DNA of 64,000 nt from Atopsyche davidsoni (lineage: Eukaryota > Arthropoda > Insecta > Trichoptera > Hydrobiosidae), in the NCBI GenBank assembly GCA_022113835.1, contig JAILWY010000021.1:8928001-8992000 (forward strand), read 5' to 3'. A program made the position numbers and the translations under genes. How positions within the stretch are numbered: the stretch's first letter is position 1; every line of letters begins with the position of its first letter. Shown piece after piece: positions 34,612 to 62,211 of this stretch. The notes beneath the pieces were generated by a model, which saw only the letters and a list, made by a program, of their open reading frames with translations, did not search any database and had not been told where the DNA came from.

Positions 34612-36900
34612 TAATAATAGTTATTTTTTATTTCACTGTATCTAAGTATTTCGCTAACATTTAAATCTATTTTTTATTTTATTCAAAATAATACACTAAC
34701 CCTCACGTATGTTATTTTTAACATATAAATACAGGTTGATTAGATAAAATTATGTTAGCAAAACAATACATTACAAGCATTTTTTTTAATAAATAATATA
34801 AATACAATACTGGTGACCAAATAGAGTAATTAGGACATTCTGTATATTTAATTATGTTTCCATTATAGCTAATGATTTGTTATTAAAATAAATTTTTAAA
34901 AAAATACGTTTACATTAATTGTTTCATTCAGCTTTTGTAAGTCATTTATCAGTGTCACATAATTTCAATGAGTAAAAAGTACGTTGATCCCGTCTACAGT
35001 GATTTTTCAATATTACGCTTGTGGTAGCAACTGAAATAATAATACCAGGAGAGGTGCAGCAACGTTCATGGTCTCTTAATCACTTGAGACTACGCCCGGT
35101 GGAAAGAGTTCACTCAATACATGTTAATTTATGGCTTTGCTCAAAAGTAAACAAACCCAATAATTATGACCGTTTTATGACCTTGTCTTGAAATCTTACG
35201 CTTCCAGAAGTTGGCATAAATTATGCATTACCAGTCTGCTTAAAAATGCGAAATTCCTCAATCAACGCAGGCGCTTATTATGTAACCTCCGATAAAAAGC
35301 GACAAAATATGGATCTTCTATCGATTTTCAATAGTTGTTCTATATAGCAGGGGTGGACAATCTTTTGATCACTACAAGCGACCTGTTTTTTTTTTTAAAT
35401 TATAGGCGGCGGTTTTCCAACACAGTATGTGTTTAAGTATCATAAAATAAACATAGCTAATACTAATGCATATTCAATATCAATTTATTTACTTTCTCAA
35501 AGCTCTGTAGGATGGGCATCAGAGGTGTGCGACTAGGAATAGTTCCGCGGTCCACGCTTTGGCCACCCCTGCTATAAAGCAACCAATACTATTGCTATAC
35601 GTGTCGGCTGAGAGTCGATTTCCGAGCTTGGGCGTGAGATATTGATTTTATTTAAATTACGCATTACTTCGGTACCAATTAACGGGACCTTTAAAATGCA
35701 ATATCGTTTAATTTTAATAACGCGAATAAAGAAAATTATAAAGCATTGCAAATGTATTTATTTTTATGATACAAGTAAAAACATATGATTATAATGAAAC
35801 GTGTTATAATAAAAAAATAGCAACTTTGAGAGGTTTTTTTTTTATTTACCGTAAAACATATTTTCATAACAACATTTCACAAAGATTCGTTTTACGGCCC
35901 AAGTTATGGATACCCAGTAATTACTATACTCCGAAGGCTTCCGTCTTATTCTAAACAATACAAGTGGGCGTGACAAATTAGCCGAGCCTTGTTGGACGCC
36001 AAAGAAACACGATAGGTTTATAATTTATTATACTCGATGATGGCCAGGACTCGACTGCGCAGAGGCTTCGTAATGATGATTTGCTCGATTTGTTCTGACT
36101 CATGTGGCATCCTCGCAGCAGGCCCGTGGGATCGATTTCCACATTCGTCGATATGAACACGCAAAACACAAGTTTTGCAAAAATAAAAAGGCTAACGATT
36201 CAATTGTCTTGTCGATGCGGACTGGGTTAAACGGGATCGCTGGTCCTCCATCGTCTCTTGGACCTCGCGTGGGACTAATTGGGGCTTTTATTGATCCTAA
36301 TCGCTCGCCGTGGGCGCCAACATCCCGAAATACGCTCGCTTTGAAAATTAGGTAACGCAGCTTTTATTTCAAATAAACGGTGTATCTCGAAGGTAATTGC
36401 AATCGACGTGTTTATTTTCATCCATAAATAACAAAATGATTGAGTATCTACACGCGTACGAGTATGGATCGTGATTTCTACAATTTAATTGCGCATTTTT
36501 TTGCAGATGAATGCACGCCGTTATGTTTAACAGGGTGTTTTAATTAAAAATAAAACCCACTCGAAATATATGCCTAATCGAGTAGTAGGTATTAGTTATT
36601 AAAAATATAAAATGTATTTCTTTCTAACTCGTAGCAATACGCTTTTATCATGTACTAGAAACTGTTTATAATGTTGTCTCGATTATTGAAAAAGACTTTT
36701 GTATTTCCAAATGATCATTTTTGATCCTTGTTACTAAAATAACACTAACTTCAATGCAGTTACTTTTAAAGTTATTCTTCAAATATCTTGATAATAACTT
36801 TTATATCACTAAACATGGCATATTAATATATTTTATCTTTATTACAGCTAATTTTTTAACCTATTTTTCCAGTCTTTATTAAAATGCTTTTGAAATGTAG
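34612..36900. other. Non-coding, with hAT MITE at 35348-35571
   Basis: Apart from the MULE-derived gene's 3' region and the MITE, this is AT-rich DNA with a GC-richer patch at 36040-36350, where I find no splice-supported coding sequence. Confidence 0.5.
35340..35579. mobile_element. hAT-type MITE
   Basis: The element runs 35348-35571 (224 bp). Its ends are CAGGGGTGGACAA and TTGGCCACCCCTG, inverted with one mismatch. The flanks CTATATAG (35340-35347) and CTATAAAG (35572-35579) form an 8-bp target duplication with one change. There is no coding capacity. Confidence 0.85.
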
Positions 36901-36901
36901 C

Positions 36902-37115
36902 TATATAGAAGAATCCTTAAAATACCATGCACAGAAAGAGAACTCCTGACGTTGGTAAAGAAGCGGAAGGTCTTCTATTTTGGCCACATTTTTCTTTACA
37001 GTAAATATAGCATCCTACAGCTGATTGTCCAAAGAAAAAGAAGCATTGAATTAGTGAGACTGGAGTCACCAACCTCCTATGAGGAGAGACATCAGAAGAA
37101 AAAGAAAACACATCG
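36902..37115 (+). mobile_element. LINE reverse-transcriptase ORF 3' end, decayed
   Basis: The translation reads LYRRILKIPCTER, then KKRKVFYFGHIFLYSKYS, then ILQLIVQ and PTSYEERHQKKK. This is the same C-terminal tail as at 21971-22262 but a different truncation and mutation set. Premature end and frame changes show it is dead. Confidence 0.7.
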
Positions 37116-40100
37116 ATACATGGGTATGTTATTTCATTTCTAATGTCTACTTACATCGATTGTTAAATTATCTATGACAATAATTTGATAGCATGGATTA
37201 TTTATAGTATAGTTTATATTGTTCTGTGTCCATCACGAGGATAATTATCGGCTATTATTGTGGGGCCGGGCCAGCCTCCGAGCTCCCCGGCGGCGGCTCC
37301 GGGAGGGTCCTTGGAGCATGACCACCGTAATTCGGTCTTTGTGGCCAATCAACCGAGAAGCCGCGACAGACTTCCTCTCTGTAATCTAGTTTCAAGACAA
37401 TTAACCGTCAGACCAGAATCGAGAACGAACCATTCCTTCGGATTGTTAGCGACTTCTGACAAAAATTCCTTTTAAAAAATCGAGACACTTCCAAGAGTTT
37501 TACTTTTTTGAAGCGAACGCGTATATTTACTGACTAGAGTGAAATATAAAATTTTAATGTATAAACAAATAAACATTGTTTGATTTTTTTAATATTTTAC
37601 CTACGCTGACCCTGTGGGTGGAAATAACAATAGCGATCATAGAAACTAATACAGAAAAATCAAAAAGATCATATACAAATTAAAACACTCAAATAAATAT
37701 TTATTTCTGGTACTCTTTGGTTTTTTTGTATGGAACAAGAGTGCTTGGCTCGAGAATCACAATATCTTTTCTGGGCAGATTTGACCGCATGACTCGGGCT
37801 TCCAAACATGCTGCATGATTACTCAGTTTTTTAACCGGCTTGTTTATTTTTAAAACAGTAACTCATTTAGTTTTGCATGCCGTCGTGTTATCGCGGGTCA
37901 AATTTCATGCACCGAAAGAAATGAATACTGCATCGCATCTCGGACTGAACAGTGGCACATTGAGAGACGTGAACTCATGCAAAATGGAATTTATGGTGTC
38001 TGGGTGCAGCGAGCATTCCTTATTCAATGCCCTCTAAGAACTTCAACTTAAAATACCGATATCTAAAACCAACTACCGAGCTATTAAACTGCGTGATGTT
38101 TAAAATATATGATTAACCAGTCTCACCTAGAAACGGTTGCTTTGTTGGGTTGTAGAGAAATATAACACAAGCGATACTGTCGATTAACTTAAACGGCCAA
38201 TTATACAAAATCCCTTTTGATAATTTCATAGATATACTTAAAAATAAATAATATATTAATTTACCAGTAATTTGAATACCACAAGTGTGCCAAAGTTATG
38301 TTATTAGTACACTGAAAAACTTATAACGTATAATTTTAAATGATTGAAATTAGCTTTGTGGCAATACTTCGTAAACAATTCCTTGGGTGTTTATATTGAA
38401 TATAACCGCTTTTATACTACATAGCGTAAAAAATACAATATCAATTGTAATTTTCTTTTTTTTACAAATATGATTTGTTAGAAATGTTTTAGGTTTCCGT
38501 AAAATATCAGCGTTGTAAATTACGAGTTACTGCCTTATCGTGAGTGATATGTTTCAGAACGCCAGAACAGTCAAATCACAAAAAGACCACCTGGAAACAA
38601 ACTACGCATATAAATTATAGACACACTAATAGCAGTTTATACAATTTTTCCTAGTCCTGATTAATTATATTACGGAAAAGTTACAAACTCAAATAATTTA
38701 TATCTAAAATAAATTTGCCAAACTTTCATCAGTTTACCATATACAGCTATTAAATATGCAGGCTGAATTAATTATTTTTATTTATTTATTCAAATTTATT
38801 TAAATTCGTTATCTTTTCGGTGATACTATCGCGGGTTTACTAAAAAATTTAATATCACAAGTGGCATGAAAACGTTTCCAATCGTTAATCTCTCGGCGTA
38901 CCGGTCGACTGATTCCTCGCGATCTTCAGTGGGCCTGTGAATCGATTTTAGGTTTTTTTTTTTGTCCTGCGGTTTTGTCAGCAGTAGGATTCGTATAAAA
39001 AGTTTGTTTACTTGAATGTTTATTGTATTGTTGTGCTCCTCGGCCTGCGCTTCGAGGGACACGTCCAGGAATCGCTGATGTCACCGTCCTGGTGGAAGCA
39101 CGAAGGACCCGCGGTGTGGTGTACCACATGTTGAGTTGAGACACATAAAGAGTATTTATGAGCGGATCGGTCATTATCTGCGGTATTATTAGACGGCAGC
39201 GGAGCGCGTGTCTGCAAAATGATGACTCTTTATGACCAAATGCCGAGCAGGGGTCTTTGGTGTAGCGACAGGCACACAAAATTAAAAATAATTTTTAAAT
39301 TAAAATATATCAAAGCTACGACAAGTGGATTCGTTTTTTACAACTTATATTACCAAACGGTTGTTTAATATGTGAGATATTTTGAAGGTCAAATTTCCTG
39401 AAAACTCAATCACCATTTAGCACTTTACGTAGAAAAGCATAACAGATAAGTAAGGAGAGCTCAACATTACATTACTAAAAAGAATAAGAAATTTTGAGAT
39501 TGCTCGAGTACGGTTAGTGTAAGAGTGGACAAAAAGAGTATATAAAAAAAGTAAATCGGCGTAAAGGGAAGTGCATATAAATCTGCGAACACTTTTCATC
39601 AAACTATAGTTAAATTTATCCGAATTCCCTAACTCCAAGAAATAACTGTAAACTGAGATGCTTCCATATTTTGCGGTTTCCAATCAATTCAGAGTCGTCC
39701 AAGTATTTTAATATCCGGACAGTAGACGCTTGTAACTACACTTTTATACTACTGATTAGTTGTATAATGATAAACGAGTACCGAGTTATGATTATTTTGA
39801 ACATCCCAAAAAAATTGTCAATTTTTTTTATTATTATTTCAAAGTCGTATCAAATGACAATATGTGATGACGGCCTCACAATGGCGAATAATGTATTGAG
39901 GTTCGCCACAGTCATATTATGACTAAATTAAATTTTCAGGGGTCGCCAAGGTGCCCGGGGACACGGGTGCGGTGCAGATGCAGATGGTTGGCCACCCCTG
40001 CCGAGAAATCCCAATTGCTCACCGCGCCTCGAGAGCGCTCAGGCAAAGCTCTGTTTCGAATTGTCCAAATTGGTCTGTTTAGATGGCGCCTGAAATTTAG

Positions 40101-41136
40101 AGCGTGCGCCATTTTGGTTTCATGGGTTCATGTTCTCACGCGTGTCCAAAAGGGGACTCGCTGCATTCACGTTTTATTGATCCAGAGCTTTTACGATAAC
40201 TTGCAACGAGAATACATAGATGCATAACGAATAAATATCAATATTTTTGTTGACACTTCTAACTTTAATCAACTGTCTGGTTTTTTTTTTAAAGATGATT
40301 ACAAAAAAATAGTACAGTAAGTCACAGTTAACATAAATTCATAACACAAAGTTAAGTACTCAAAATAAATTTTCAATTTGAATTACAGCTTTCTGAAGTG
40401 TTCTGCCGGGAGAGATACAAGTCCCAGCACGATGCGTCACTGGACTTTCGGATGTTGTTAATCCAGCAAAAACCCGGACGTCTCTGGCACTTCTCTTATT
40501 TCAAGCGCCTATATCATCCAGGACATCTTCGTTCATCATTGATCCTTCCTCTACCTACCGCTATTTTAGTTTCTTGGATGTCTATTCTCAGCGCACAGCT
40601 AAGTGGTCAAATGGGTTATGGAAGTATTGAAAGCATCAAATCAAAAAGCGCACGTACTCAAAATAAGGATTTAGTCAATGATTAATTTTGATGGTATAAA
40701 AATTAGATTAATAGAAAAAAGTTGTTTTACATCGTATTTCTATAGATAAATATACATCATTGGAAGTCAATATATTGTACAAAAGTATCAAATGACTATC
40801 TTGTAATCACATGATCAACATAAAAATAAATATTTCTTAAAACGTATCGCAATTTCTGTATTTTTTTATGAGTCTATGTGTATATAAATATATATAAATT
40901 CCTAGATGTTTTAATATTCTTCATTCTTAAGGCTATGCTTACAATACGATATATGGCTATCCCCTGATCCTGCGCTTACAAGGTGTGGTTTAGGTGGTAG
41001 CGAATATAGATTTCTCTATTTTCGTTATTTAGTTTGGGTAGGAAAAAATATATTAAAAAAACCTGTTTAAAAAATATATATAATATCAGAGGCATACGGT
41101 GAATGCGATGTTCGGGAGGCTGAAGAGGAATGTAAT
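37116..41136. other. Non-coding, with GC-richer islands and a solo hAT-like end pair
   Basis: Islands at 37258-37470 and 38870-39260 stand out in composition. The 40389-40685 segment follows an acceptor-like TTGAATTACAG and stays open for 98 codons (LSEVFCRERYKSQ...), but nothing in it resembles a known family. No gene is called. Confidence 0.4.
39937..40000. mobile_element. Internally deleted hAT-like MITE
   Basis: A 64-bp unit bounded by CAGGGGTCGCCAAGG and GGTTGGCCACCCCTG, resembling the ends of the element at 35348-35571. The flanks show no 8-bp duplication, so it may be a decayed or rearranged copy. Confidence 0.5.
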
Positions 41137-41295
41137 CAATATTTTTGACAGTGTGTACTTGGTGGAATTCCATTTTAATATTTTGCATATAATAAACTGA
41201 GTTTGATAATGCCAACGCGAAAGATCGGCGAAACCGGTCACCAATAAAAATTAACATGTGGAAAAATCGCTCAAATATTTTATTTAAAATATTGA
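41137..41295 (+). repeat. R1 repeat with embedded hammerhead-like remnant
   Basis: It starts CAATATTTTTGACAGTGTG, TACTTGGTGGAATTCCATTT, as in other R1 copies, and ends AACATGTGGAAAAATCGCTC. The middle (41199-41245) carries a second hammerhead-like sequence, annotated separately. Confidence 0.7.
41199..41245 (+). ncRNA. Second-family hammerhead-like motif, decayed core
   Basis: Parts in order: UUGAUAA (41203-41209) where CUGAUGA is expected, one U, stem II GCC/GGC with loop AACGCGAAAGAUC, GAAA (41230-41233), a 2-bp stem III (A-U, C-G, loop CG), C17 (41239), then ACC. The layout, including the extra U after A9 and the 2-bp stem III, equals that of the P1 motif. Two core changes (C3 to U, G8 to A) predict no activity. 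Confidence 0.5.
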
Positions 41296-41843
41296 GTATT
41301 TATCATATTTTGCGTTGGTGCAATTGAATAAAACCGGTGTATTAAACTACAAGTCACGAAATTGTTTGTCCTTTCATGTGCTCTGTCTGGAGCCAGCCGC
41401 GCCCACGCACGAAAAATGCCTGAAAACACGGAACCAAGCCAACCTTTCCACTCCTCCATGGCTGGTTTCCCTTGCAGGGGTGTAGACCTGCAAATTGAAT
41501 TAGTTTGTTCAATCTAAATTAAAAACATGTAACCCTAATGATTGACGAAAACTGCTTCGAAAGCCGCAAGCCATTAACGCTCAAATTTAATTAAGTAAAA
41601 ACTTTGTGTTATGTATGAAATTAATGTCATTATCTTAACTGAAATTTTGCGTAACGAAGTCGTGTAGTTTCGTGGTTTACTCTTATAATATAAACAACGC
41701 TTTTTTTAAAATGCTAATTCAAGTTTGAACATGTACTTTTTTAGTCGAATTATACAATATAATTTCAATATTTTTATTTGAGTATGCATTTAGTTATGAT
41801 CCCACTTATTAGCAGATACAGCAAGAGGAAATATCACATTGAA

Positions 41844-41872
41844 ACTCCACCGAGTACTTTCTCTCAAAAATA
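41844..41872 (-). repeat. R1 dispersed repeat, short fragment
   Basis: The minus strand reads TTGAGAGAAAGTACTCGGTG followed by GAG, aligning with the GAGAGTACTTGGTGG core. Confidence 0.5.
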
Positions 41873-42983
41873 ACAATCATCAATAAGTATTTTTTTAACA
41901 GTCAAGTCATGAGGATGAAATTTTTTAGTCTATTCTCGCTAGTAATAACATCCGAAGTTGATAATCAACTATATTAAAAACTTATGTCACGGCACGTCAC
42001 TGAATAATACTGTGTGTAAAAAAATTGAATTAGATTTTTTTTTATTTATAATAATTCATTTTTCTAACCATTTAATATTTTACAAGCATATTTTCTTGTA
42101 TATTAGTATAATAAATAGTTTATAATTTTACAATGTATGAAAGGCCAAAACAAAGGACGGTAGAATTAAAATTTAATTGTTATTAAATATTTAGTCCCAA
42201 TTACTTCTATCCATCTATTACTTGGATATGGCGATTAATTACACATTAGAAAACCGTGTAAATATTACGTACTCTTCATATCTTGTATTTGGTAAATTGA
42301 TACCTTCATGCCAAGGTTAGGGTTCAAAATAGATTTGATCAGTCTCAAATGTTCCAAAATTCGTTTCGTTATTGAGTAATTGCACCTTAATTAATGAATT
42401 AATTCATTAAACTGTACAAACGGTGTAATTACACGTCGCTTCGAAGACAATTCAGTTGTGCCAATAAATAAGCCCATAAACTTTAATGCTTCGTCCTCTT
42501 CATCTCTACCAGCTGTTTCAACAAACTTTAAAGCAACGTTTTCTATTGAGAAAGGCTACTAAGACTTGAAGTACCTCAAAGAAATCAAATAAAATGGAAA
42601 TATCCAATTAAATTCTCTACTGTTTTACGATTGTTGTTAATGGTGATCTAGCATTGAACACCATAGTTTGCAGAGAGGGAGCAATAATACTTTTTACCAT
42701 ACTCTGCCAGCGTCTTAGATTTTTAATTCTATTTTTTTCAGTAAGAATAATATCAAACAATTTATTATGTCTTTTGTCGATTGGGCTATATTGGTATAGC
42801 ACACTTCTCTAAAGTTCCATAATTCACCAAGCAAGAAGTTTTGTATCGAATTGGTTTGGTCACGTCCTATGAAAGAAAAATTCCCGAAACTAACAAAGAG
42901 CGAGCAATAAGGCTTTAGACAACCGGAAAATAGTTCACGTCATCATAGGCCACTAGTAGGGTAAGATAAATTTAAAAAAAAAC

Positions 42984-43052
42984 GCATCATGGTCTAGTAG
43001 TAAGCAGAGTTTCTCAGCGACCGCGGGATCTCAGGTTCGAATTCGGGAGAGT
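42984..43052 (+). repeat. tRNA-derived SINE-like sequence
   Basis: An A-box-like TGGTCTAGTAGTAAGC (about 42990-43005) and a B-box-like GGTTCGAATTC (43034-43044) stand at tRNA-like spacing. The stems do not fold into a clean cloverleaf (the T stem has mismatches). It is best read as the head of an old SINE or a tRNA relic. Confidence 0.4.
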
Positions 43053-44383
43053 CAATTCAATTCAATAACACATAGTTTTTAAAATTTAAAAAGTAGAAAC
43101 TCTCTTCATGTTAAAAATAATTATTTTTTTTAACTGGACTTTAACGCAGTTGCCTCTGGCCGATTCAAAACCAATTATTTACTTTCTGCTTGCAAGCCCT
43201 GCGACTTGGAGAGTGGCCTAATAAGAATTATTCTGTAATTAGTTTCTCGTTATTTGTAAGAGTAAAGCATCATGTAGTAGGCTTTTGAGGAATGCTCGTG
43301 TTTATTGTACTTTTATAAGACTTGTGATTACATAAAGCATTTCCCGGATGCCTTAAGCTTTGCAGCTCATTCTTCAGGCAGCTGTTGGTTTTCGGAACTC
43401 GTCATCCACCGGACGTGACGAGGCCAATTCTAGCGCTGGACTTCGAGTCCATCGTCGCCAGCAGATGCCGTGTCTTTTCGGATCACCTCATTCAAACAAA
43501 ATTACACCATTTATTCGCTGTATCTAACGCCAACGTAATTTGTTTTCAAAACTTGTAAACACCACAGCCAAAAAAAAAACTAACCTAACTCTAATTATTT
43601 TTGTAACGTATTCTCAAAAAAAATTCAAGATTCTTTATATTTTTATCCCTTGATTATGTGTGCACGTTGTGGGGCTTACAGCATGTGGCTTAGGTGGTGT
43701 CGTATTTTGCATGAGTTGAAGTACAAATTCGCTTCAAAATATTATTTGTGTTATTTTTTTGAGCTTATTTTTATTTGCTTGTATATGTTTCAATACTATC
43801 GAATTTTTTGTTGTTGATATGTTGGCACTGTTGATTAGTAATCCAAAATCTTTTTGGAGACGCTACTAAATTTTTAAAAAAAATTATTGAACTATGGCGT
43901 ATTCCCAGGTAATAATAGGCATATATATTACAGCACGTGCAAAATTACACCCTTCCTGAATTATGAGCTGAGGGTTGGTGTCCCCGCGCTGATACTGAAA
44001 GGACATAATTGGTGCGTGTCTGGTGTGGAGACTCGGCAGATGTGAAAGTCCAGGGACTCGCCTCAGTCGGGCGCTCCGGGAAACGTCCAAATGAGTCAGA
44101 CGAAAATTGCTATTCCATAGCGATTTGCCTGGCCAGCATCACACGGAGCGACTCGATCACAGAAATGCAGTTATTTATATCTATCAAGCCTGAGATCTGT
44201 GTGGTTGGCTCCTTGTGTGATGATAACCTGAACATAATTTTTTTATAATTCTTCACAACTTTTGAAAATTGTAATGTTTAAAATTAATAACAAATTTCTT
44301 TATTTATTATAAATATACACTTTTTCATGATTTTACGTTAGTTATAATAACATATTTATTCATATTTTAAATAAAATACTTTT

Positions 44384-44472
44384 GTGATTTTATCGGTGAC
44401 CGATTTCGCACAAAGTATTTTATTTAAAGTATCAAAATGAAATTCCATTGAGTACTCTCTGACAAAAATAAT
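44384..44472 (-). repeat. R1 repeat with partial hammerhead-like half
   Basis: The minus strand carries TTTTTGTCAGAGAGTACTCA at one side and GCGAAATCGGTCACCGATAA in the middle, corresponding to the 3' half (GAAA, stem III, GUC) of the motif at 41199-41245. The CUGAUGA half is missing. Confidence 0.55.
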
Positions 44473-44570
44473 AAATAAATGTTAACTAATGAATTACAAC
44501 AACAAAAAATTGTTCAAATGTATATATGCGTTTAATCCAAAATACAAATCATAATATTTTGTGTATATAA

Positions 44571-44753
44571 GTACCTTTGTATTTTGTCTTCACTTTGAGT
44601 TTATTAAAATTATTTGCATTACTAGTTTCGACCCAATACACTGGGTCATCATCAGATGTATAACTAAACTGGTGAAGACAAAATACAATGGTACTTTTAT
44701 CATTATAATAATGGATCTTCACGAATCAAACGCCTTGTCCCTCAACAAGATAA
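44571..44753. repeat. Retroelement-like repeat P1, copy 3
   Basis: The left segment GTACCTTTGTATTTTGTC (44571-44588) is inverted at 44672-44694. The tail 44695-44753 matches copies 1 and 2 and ends CCTTGTCCCTCAACAAG, which can form a small CTTGT/ACAAG hairpin. The left part holds a complete hammerhead-like motif. It lies about 260 bp upstream of the tubulin TATA box. Confidence 0.8.
44616..44660 (-). ncRNA. Hammerhead ribozyme-like motif, intact core (P1 copy 3)
   Basis: It has the same arrangement as 21751-21794: CUGAUGA (44649-44655), U, stem II GACCC/GGGUC with loop AGUGUAUU, GAAA, 2-bp stem III with UA loop, A17 and AUGC. Stem I here has U-A, A-U and C-G pairs, then an A-C mismatch. The only difference in the catalytic part is one loop base. 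Core intact; extra U after A9. Confidence 0.65.
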
Positions 44754-45011
44754 CAATGTGTCGTTACACGAGGCTTCATTCTGTAAACTACGATGCATTT
44801 TTTTAGCACGATCACTAAAACTATAGCAAACATCATTATTGATAAAGGATAATCGCTTACCTGCTATATGCAGCATTTTGAGAGAGAGAAGCACACTTTG
44901 GGATGAATCATGTTTAGATTTTTTTGTATTTTTTTTTAATATGATTAATATATTGATGTGGAATATTTGAAGGGTCGCTCCGTGTAGCGCTGGCCCGAGA
45001 GGCGGACAGCG

Positions 45012-45018
45012 TATATAA
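45012..45018 (+). promoter_or_regulatory. TATA box of the alpha-tubulin gene
   Basis: TATATAA inside a sharply GC-rich 100-bp block. An initiator-like CTCACAC lies 29-31 bp downstream (45040-45046), so transcription probably starts near 45042, giving a 5' UTR of about 143 nt. Confidence 0.8.
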
Positions 45019-45184
45019 GGCGCGGGCGGCCGGCCAGCCCTCACACGGCGGCAGTCTCCTAGCCGACTCCAGCGCGCTCGTCTGCTCCGCCAGCCCCAAG
45101 ATCCTCAGTGAAGTTCTGTGATAGCTCTCGAGCACCCCAAGACTGCAGCCGCCTTACAAAACCCAACACTAAACACCCGGCAAC

Positions 45185-62211
<17,027 letters not shown>

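Larger units (their letters stand above)
41296..44383. other. Non-coding with scattered repeat fragments
   Basis: It holds an R1 fragment at 41844-41872, a tRNA-derived SINE-like sequence at 42984-43052, and GC-richer patches at 43370-43480 and 43980-44110 with no identified product. Confidence 0.5.

Noticed and set aside
40389..40685. 98-codon open stretch after an acceptor-like sequence
   Set aside because: No donor or upstream exon and no recognisable family. Kept only as a note in the non-coding interval.
42984..43052. Functional tRNA gene
   Set aside because: The boxes are present, but T-stem mismatches and a poor acceptor stem rule out a working tRNA. Listed as SINE-like instead.
44742..45044. 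Minus-strand frame upstream of tubulin with a CAG|GTAAGC donor at 44860
   Set aside because: The donor is good but there is no acceptor or partner exon, and the frame runs over the tubulin promoter. An antisense upstream transcript is possible but not supported.
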